Shown: piece after piece, positions 6,250 through 8,259 of the stretch
Layout of the letters: every line of letters begins with the position of its first letter
Numbering within the stretch: position 1 is the stretch's first letter
Source: Hyphomicrobiales bacterium
GTDB taxonomy: Bacteria > Pseudomonadota > Alphaproteobacteria > Rhizobiales > Hyphomicrobiaceae
Reading direction: 5' to 3'
NCBI GenBank assembly: GCA_017304275.1
Contig: JAFKKW010000395.1
Coordinates: forward strand, 1 to 8,259
DNA length: 8,259 nucleotides
Program-made: the position numbers and the translations under genes
The notes under the pieces: generated by a model
What the model saw: only the letters and a program-made list of their open reading frames with translations
The model's database searches: none
What the model was told of the DNA's origin: nothing

Positions 6250-6280
6250 CGCTCGTCGTCGATACGGCGGGGCATGTTGC

Positions 6281-6336
6281 CCCCTGGGCTCTCAGCGCCG
6301 CCGCCGTCGCGTCGTCGCTTAGCCGGGATGACGGGA
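6281..6336 (-). repeat. REP-like palindrome, long-loop copy
   Basis: On the minus strand it starts CCCGTCATCCCGGCTAAGCG and ends CGCTGAGAGCC near 6287, so GGCTAAGCG pairs imperfectly with CGCTGAGAGCC (two extra bases) around a GC-rich CGACG/GCGGC loop. The CCCGTCATCCCGGC head is the same as in the copy at 6429-6459 in the opposite direction. It lies just downstream of the patatin gene. Confidence 0.5.
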
Positions 6337-6366
6337 TGAGCGGACGCTGAGATCTGCGGCGGGTGC

Positions 6367-6398
6367 GTCTGGACCCCGACCTTCGTCGGGGTGACGTT
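6367..6398 (-). repeat. REP-like palindrome, copy B
   Basis: A perfect 8-bp stem ACCCCGAC / GTCGGGGT (6373-6392) with loop CTTC. Read on the minus strand it matches copy A (2694-2725) at 31 of 32 bases. With the copy at 6429-6459 in the other direction, 30 bases away, it forms an inverted REP doublet. Confidence 0.8.
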
Positions 6399-6428
6399 GC
6401 TATGGGGTGGAGCGGATTGGACAAACCT

Positions 6429-6459
6429 CCCGTCATCCCGGCGCAGGCCGGGATCCAGA
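6429..6459 (+). repeat. REP-like palindrome, copy C
   Basis: A perfect 8-bp stem ATCCCGGC (6435-6442) / GCCGGGAT (6447-6454) with loop GCAG, framed by CCCGTC and CCAGA. It is a variant of copies A and B, with the stem changed in a compensated way (ACCCCG to ATCCCG and CGGGGT to CGGGAT), which fits selection for the hairpin or a related subfamily. Confidence 0.8.
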
Positions 6460-6465
6460 TACATA

Positions 6466-6514
6466 TGAGTCCGCGTGAGTCCGCGCGTTTCCGACTGAGC
6501 CCGCGCGTTTCTGA
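6466..6514. repeat. Short tandem repeat, about 20-base unit
   Basis: Units begin with TGAG: TGAGTCCGCG (6466-6475, partial), TGAGTCCGCGCGTTTCCGAC (6476-6495) and TGAGCCCGCGCGTTTCTGA (6496-6514), and TGAGGCG follows at 6515. The two full units differ at only a few positions. The tract lies between the REP copy C and the stop codon of the HTH gene. Confidence 0.7.
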
Positions 6515-6532
6515 TGAGGCGTGTTCAACCTG

Positions 6533-7309
6533 TCAGGGGCCGATGAGGCGGGCGTAGCCTTCCTCGAGCGATGTCTCGAGCAGCCCTTTGTAGATCTTGT
6601 ACTCGGGGGTCTTCGGCGTGAGCTCGCCCAAGGCCAGCGATTTGAACTCCTGGCGTTTCAGGTAGACGATCGGCGACGCCACGGGGACGAACATGGCGCG
6701 CTGCTTGTTCAGCGTCGTGATGATGCCGCGCATCTCGTCGTTCTGGTCGATCTGCGAGACCAGGACCATGCGCATGGCGCCTTTTGTCAGCGATACCAGA
6801 TGAATGTACATGGACGAGGCGGGCACGTAGAGGCGGCCGCGGTGCGAGAAGGGCGCGTCGGGGCGCTCCCGCTCCTCGAAGAGCAGGCTCGGCCATTCCG
6901 GGTCCCAGACGATGTCGGTGCGGTAGGCGACGATGGTGTCCGGCTTGGCGAACGCGGGGCGGATGGTGAGGTAGCTGCCGATGTAGTGGTCGACGGCAGC
7001 GCGCGTGTAGGCGCCCATGTAAACCGGGGCGACGACGCCGCCTTCGCCCTTGAGCTCCATCGGCTGGGCCGTCGACATGGAGCCGAACCAGGATTCCTTG
7101 AGGCGCTGGTAGTCGAGCCCGAGCACCATCGCCACGTCGAACAGCGTCTGCTCGCGGACCGGCTTGCCGTGCAGGAGGTTCTGGATGGTCTTCTCGTGGC
7201 AGTCGGCCGCGTCGGCCAGCTCAGCCTGGGTGAGCTTCTTCTCGACCATGGCGGTGCGAATGAGCTCGACCGCAGCAACGCGCTCTTTGCTGCCAGGTTT
7301 CGGTTTCAT
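6533..7309 (-). CDS. XRE-type HTH protein with unrecognised C-terminal domain
   Basis: The 258-residue protein has an XRE/Cro-like helix-turn-helix at about 26-66 (LTQAELADAADCHEKTIQNL then GKPVREQTLFDVAMVLGL), preceded by a helix at 10-24. The DNA-binding part is confidently recognised. Residues 92-220 form a separate globular region that I do not recognise, rich in Tyr and beta-type segments (VYMGAYTRAAVDHYIGSYL, GRLYVPASSMYIHLVSL, MRMVLVSQID, MFVPVASPIVYLK); it could be a ligand-sensing or oligomerisation domain, which is inference only. The ATG at 7309 is preferred; the TTG at 7372 would place the start inside the probable promoter. No strong Shine-Dalgarno precedes the ATG. It is likely a cytosolic transcription regulator; its targets are unknown. 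It shares the minus strand with rlpA but is separated from it by a strong terminator, so it is transcribed alone. Confidence 0.8.
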   Translation of the reverse strand: MKPKPGSKERVAAVELIRTAMVEKKLTQAELADAADCHEKTIQNLLHGKPVREQTLFDVAMVLGLDYQRLKESWFGSMSTAQPMELKGEGGVVAPVYMGAYTRAAVDHYIGSYLTIRPAFAKPDTIVAYRTDIVWDPEWPSLLFEERERPDAPFSHRGRLYVPASSMYIHLVSLTKGAMRMVLVSQIDQNDEMRGIITTLNKQRAMFVPVASPIVYLKRQEFKSLALGELTPKTPEYKIYKGLLETSLEEGYARLIGP

Positions 7310-7324
7310 TGCGACGACGCACCC

Positions 7325-7333
7325 CGTGGATAA
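7325..7333 (-). other. DnaA-box-like 9-mer
   Basis: TTATCCACG on the minus strand matches the DnaA box TTATCCACA at 8 of 9 positions. It lies between the predicted -10 element and the ATG of the HTH gene. A lone copy with one mismatch can occur by chance, so neither an origin nor DnaA control should be concluded. Confidence 0.25.
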
Positions 7334-7344
7334 CAACTTTCCGC

Positions 7345-7372
7345 AATATACCGGATTTTGCCGCCGCCCCAA
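7345..7372 (-). promoter_or_regulatory. Candidate sigma-70-type promoter of the HTH gene
   Basis: On the minus strand, TTGGGG (complement of 7367-7372) and TATATT (complement of 7345-7350) are separated by 16 bases. This would give a transcript starting near 7338 with a leader of about 28 bases before ATG 7309. ATTGCG and its complement CGCAAT (7308-7313 and 7342-7347) flank the start region and could be an operator half-site pair. Confidence 0.45.
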
Positions 7373-7410
7373 GCCCCTTGGGAAACAGCGTCAACGCCGG
7401 GGGTGTGCCG

Positions 7411-7447
7411 GCAAAGAAAAAAGGCGGACCGCATGAACGGTCCGCCT
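7411..7447 (-). terminator. Intrinsic terminator of rlpA
   Basis: On the minus strand a perfect 10-bp stem AGGCGGACCG / CGGTCCGCCT (7438-7447 with 7422-7431, 6-base loop) is followed by TTTTTTCTTTG, a classic Rho-independent terminator. It begins 26 bases after the rlpA stop codon and separates rlpA from the HTH gene. Confidence 0.93.
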
Positions 7448-7473
7448 CTGCAACTCGAACGTTTCCGGCTGGA

Positions 7474-8028
7474 TCAGCCGCGGCCCAGCACCGAGATCGA
7501 GACCGGGGCGACGCCCGACTGCGTCATGCCGATGACGCCGGCCGCGCCGCGCGAGAGGTCGATGATGCGGCCCTTGATGAAGGGACCACGGTCGTTGATG
7601 GTCACCGTCACCGAGCGGCCGTTGTTGCGGTTGGTGACGAGCACGCGGGTGCCGAAGGGCAGCGTGCGATGGGCAGCGGTCAGACCGCCCGGGTTGAAGC
7701 GGGCGCCGGAGGCCGTCATCTGGCCCTGCCAGTAGTAGGACGCCATGCCGTGCGAGCCACCGCCGTACGAGCCGGAGGCATCCGTGCGCTTGGCCTTCTT
7801 GTAGGTGACGTGCTTCCTGGTCGACTTCTTGTAAGCCGACTTCTTGTGGGCTGCCTTCCGATAGGCAGCCTTCTTGTGCTTCTTATAGCTGGCCTTCTTG
7901 TAGGCCCTCTTCGAGGCGTGCGATGCTTTACCGGAAGCCTCGTGCCGCTCGTGGGCTGCGCTCGCCGGCTGGGCGCCCATCAGGCCGATCGAAAGGGCCG
8001 CGAGAGCCGCGAAAGCAAGATACCGCAT
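7474..8028 (-). CDS. rlpA: RlpA-family secreted protein (double-psi beta-barrel)
   Basis: The 184-residue product has an N-terminal signal peptide (MRYLAFAALAALSIGLMGAQ, cleavage probably after PASA near residue 24), so it is exported. There is no lipobox Cys, unlike E. coli RlpA. Residues 38-82 are a Lys/Tyr/Ala/His-rich repetitive linker with recurring Y-K-K. The C-terminal half is the RlpA barrel: GMASYY at 94-99, TASGARFNPGGLTAAHRTLP at 105-124, FGTRV, NDRGPF at 145-150 and GRIIDLSRGAA at 153-163. RlpA proteins act on peptidoglycan, some as lytic transglycosylases at the septum. The catalytic Asp is kept (Asp146), but the expected Glu is Ala109, so enzyme activity is doubtful. It lacks a SPOR domain. 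The ATG at 8028 has GGAGA (complement of 8036-8040) as ribosome site. It ends in a strong terminator. Confidence 0.9.
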   Translation of the reverse strand: MRYLAFAALAALSIGLMGAQPASAAHERHEASGKASHASKRAYKKASYKKHKKAAYRKAAHKKSAYKKSTRKHVTYKKAKRTDASGSYGGGSHGMASYYWQGQMTASGARFNPGGLTAAHRTLPFGTRVLVTNRNNGRSVTVTINDRGPFIKGRIIDLSRGAAGVIGMTQSGVAPVSISVLGRG

Positions 8029-8128
8029 GATCTAATCTCCATTCATCCCAGCGACAGTGCTGCGGCTCGGAAACGGTCTGCCCCGGACAGGCCTGCCGGT
8101 CCCCCCAAGGGACACAAAGTACGGGCCT

Positions 8129-8153
8129 TCCGCCCTCCTGGCGGATTTCTTTC
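8129..8153. other. Hairpin with CTCCT loop in the rlpA upstream region
   Basis: TCCGCC (8129-8134) and GGCGGA (8140-8145) pair around the loop CTCCT. On the plus strand TTTCTTTC follows, which is terminator-like; on the minus strand the loop reads AGGAG inside the rlpA leader. It could be the 3' end of a small plus-strand RNA or a structure in the rlpA 5' UTR. No Shine-Dalgarno-spaced start codon follows the AGGAG on the minus strand. Confidence 0.35.
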
Positions 8154-8175
8154 AACTCACCAAAGTGATGGGCAA

Positions 8176-8203
8176 CCGATACGAAGCGAAAGCCTAAGCT
8201 CAA
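8176..8203 (-). promoter_or_regulatory. Weak candidate promoter of rlpA
   Basis: On the minus strand TTGAGC (complement of 8198-8203) and TATCGG (complement of 8176-8181) are 16 bases apart. The match to a sigma-70 promoter is modest. If used, it would give a leader of about 140 bases before the rlpA ATG, containing the hairpins around 8090-8150. Confidence 0.22.
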
Positions 8204-8206
8204 CTC

Positions 8207-8220
8207 CAGAACGTGTTCTG
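8207..8220. promoter_or_regulatory. 14-base inverted repeat upstream of rlpA
   Basis: CAGAAC-GT-GTTCTG is a perfect 6-2-6 inverted repeat next to the candidate -35 element. It looks like a binding site for a dimeric regulator. It is not an alphaproteobacterial LexA site (GTTC-N7-GTTC) and its 2-base spacing also excludes the GAAC-N4-GTTC type. The factor is unknown. Confidence 0.4.
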
Positions 8221-8259
8221 TCACTCCAATATTCGGGGGCTTTCTTGTTGCTCCACGTT

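Larger units (their letters stand above)
6250..6532. other. Repeat-filled spacer between patatin and HTH genes
   Basis: The 283 bases between the two convergent genes hold no gene. They contain a small GGGGCA / TGCCCC hairpin (6269-6283, loop TGT) close to the patatin stop, three REP-like palindromes and a 20-base tandem repeat, listed separately. Short frames running through here are explained by the repeats. Confidence 0.7.

Noticed and set aside
4725..6350. Plus-strand open frame of 541 codons overlapping PP2C and patatin genes
   Set aside because: The translation is Arg/Ala-rich low-complexity and out of frame with the patatin gene, whose motifs are intact. It also runs into the REP repeats.
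6281..6514. Possible CRISPR array from several repeated palindromes
   Set aside because: Copies are in opposite orientations, of different types and irregularly spaced, with no constant-length spacers.
6521..7333. Plus-strand open frame of 270 codons opposite the HTH gene
   Set aside because: The minus strand has a clear HTH motif, promoter and better composition; the plus-strand product shows no domain and starts inside repeats.
7928..8224. 98-codon minus-strand frame reading into rlpA out of frame, possible leader peptide
   Set aside because: Its GTG start has no usable spacing to a ribosome site, and its end overlaps the rlpA signal peptide region in another frame.

Overview
The window is GC-rich chromosomal DNA, by eye about two thirds G+C. 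Gene content, codon use and dispersed palindromes of the GTCATCCCGGC...GCCGGGATCCAG type suggest an alphaproteobacterium, probably in the Hyphomicrobiales. This is inference, because no rRNA or other marker gene is present. Nine protein genes can be supported and none looks like part of a phage, plasmid or insertion sequence.

Layout, left to right. The 3' end of a MuiA/DUF4139-type gene (+) and a complete purA (+, adenylosuccinate synthetase) come first. purA converges on a GNAT acetyltransferase gene (-). Then follow a roughly 330-base gene-free stretch with two REP-like palindromes, a Nudix hydrolase gene (-), a divergent metallophosphoesterase gene (+), a PP2C-type phosphatase gene (-) that overlaps it tail to tail by 17 bases, and a divergent patatin-like phospholipase gene (+). 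After another repeat-filled gap come an HTH regulator with an unrecognised C-terminal domain (-) and an RlpA-family secreted protein (-). The rlpA gene has a clear intrinsic terminator and a long, hairpin-rich upstream region reaching the right edge.

Except for the gene pairs at the two ends, orientations mostly alternate, so most genes are probably transcribed singly. Four unrelated hydrolase folds (Nudix, calcineurin-like, PP2C, patatin) lie side by side. The two divergent spacers among them are only 41 and 39 bases, so each pair must share a very compact promoter region. I see no evidence that they form one pathway.

The most unusual signals are not whole genes. Three consecutive genes (MuiA-type, purA, GNAT) each carry, right at their stop codon, a degenerate array of 7-base units with consensus NNNGGCA, each on its own coding strand. 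The RlpA protein has Ala where the family's catalytic Glu is expected, although the conserved Asp and the spacing between them are kept, and it has a long Lys/Tyr/Ala/His-rich linker. The HTH protein's C-terminal domain is the best candidate for an undescribed function. I did not find a convincing new multi-gene system.
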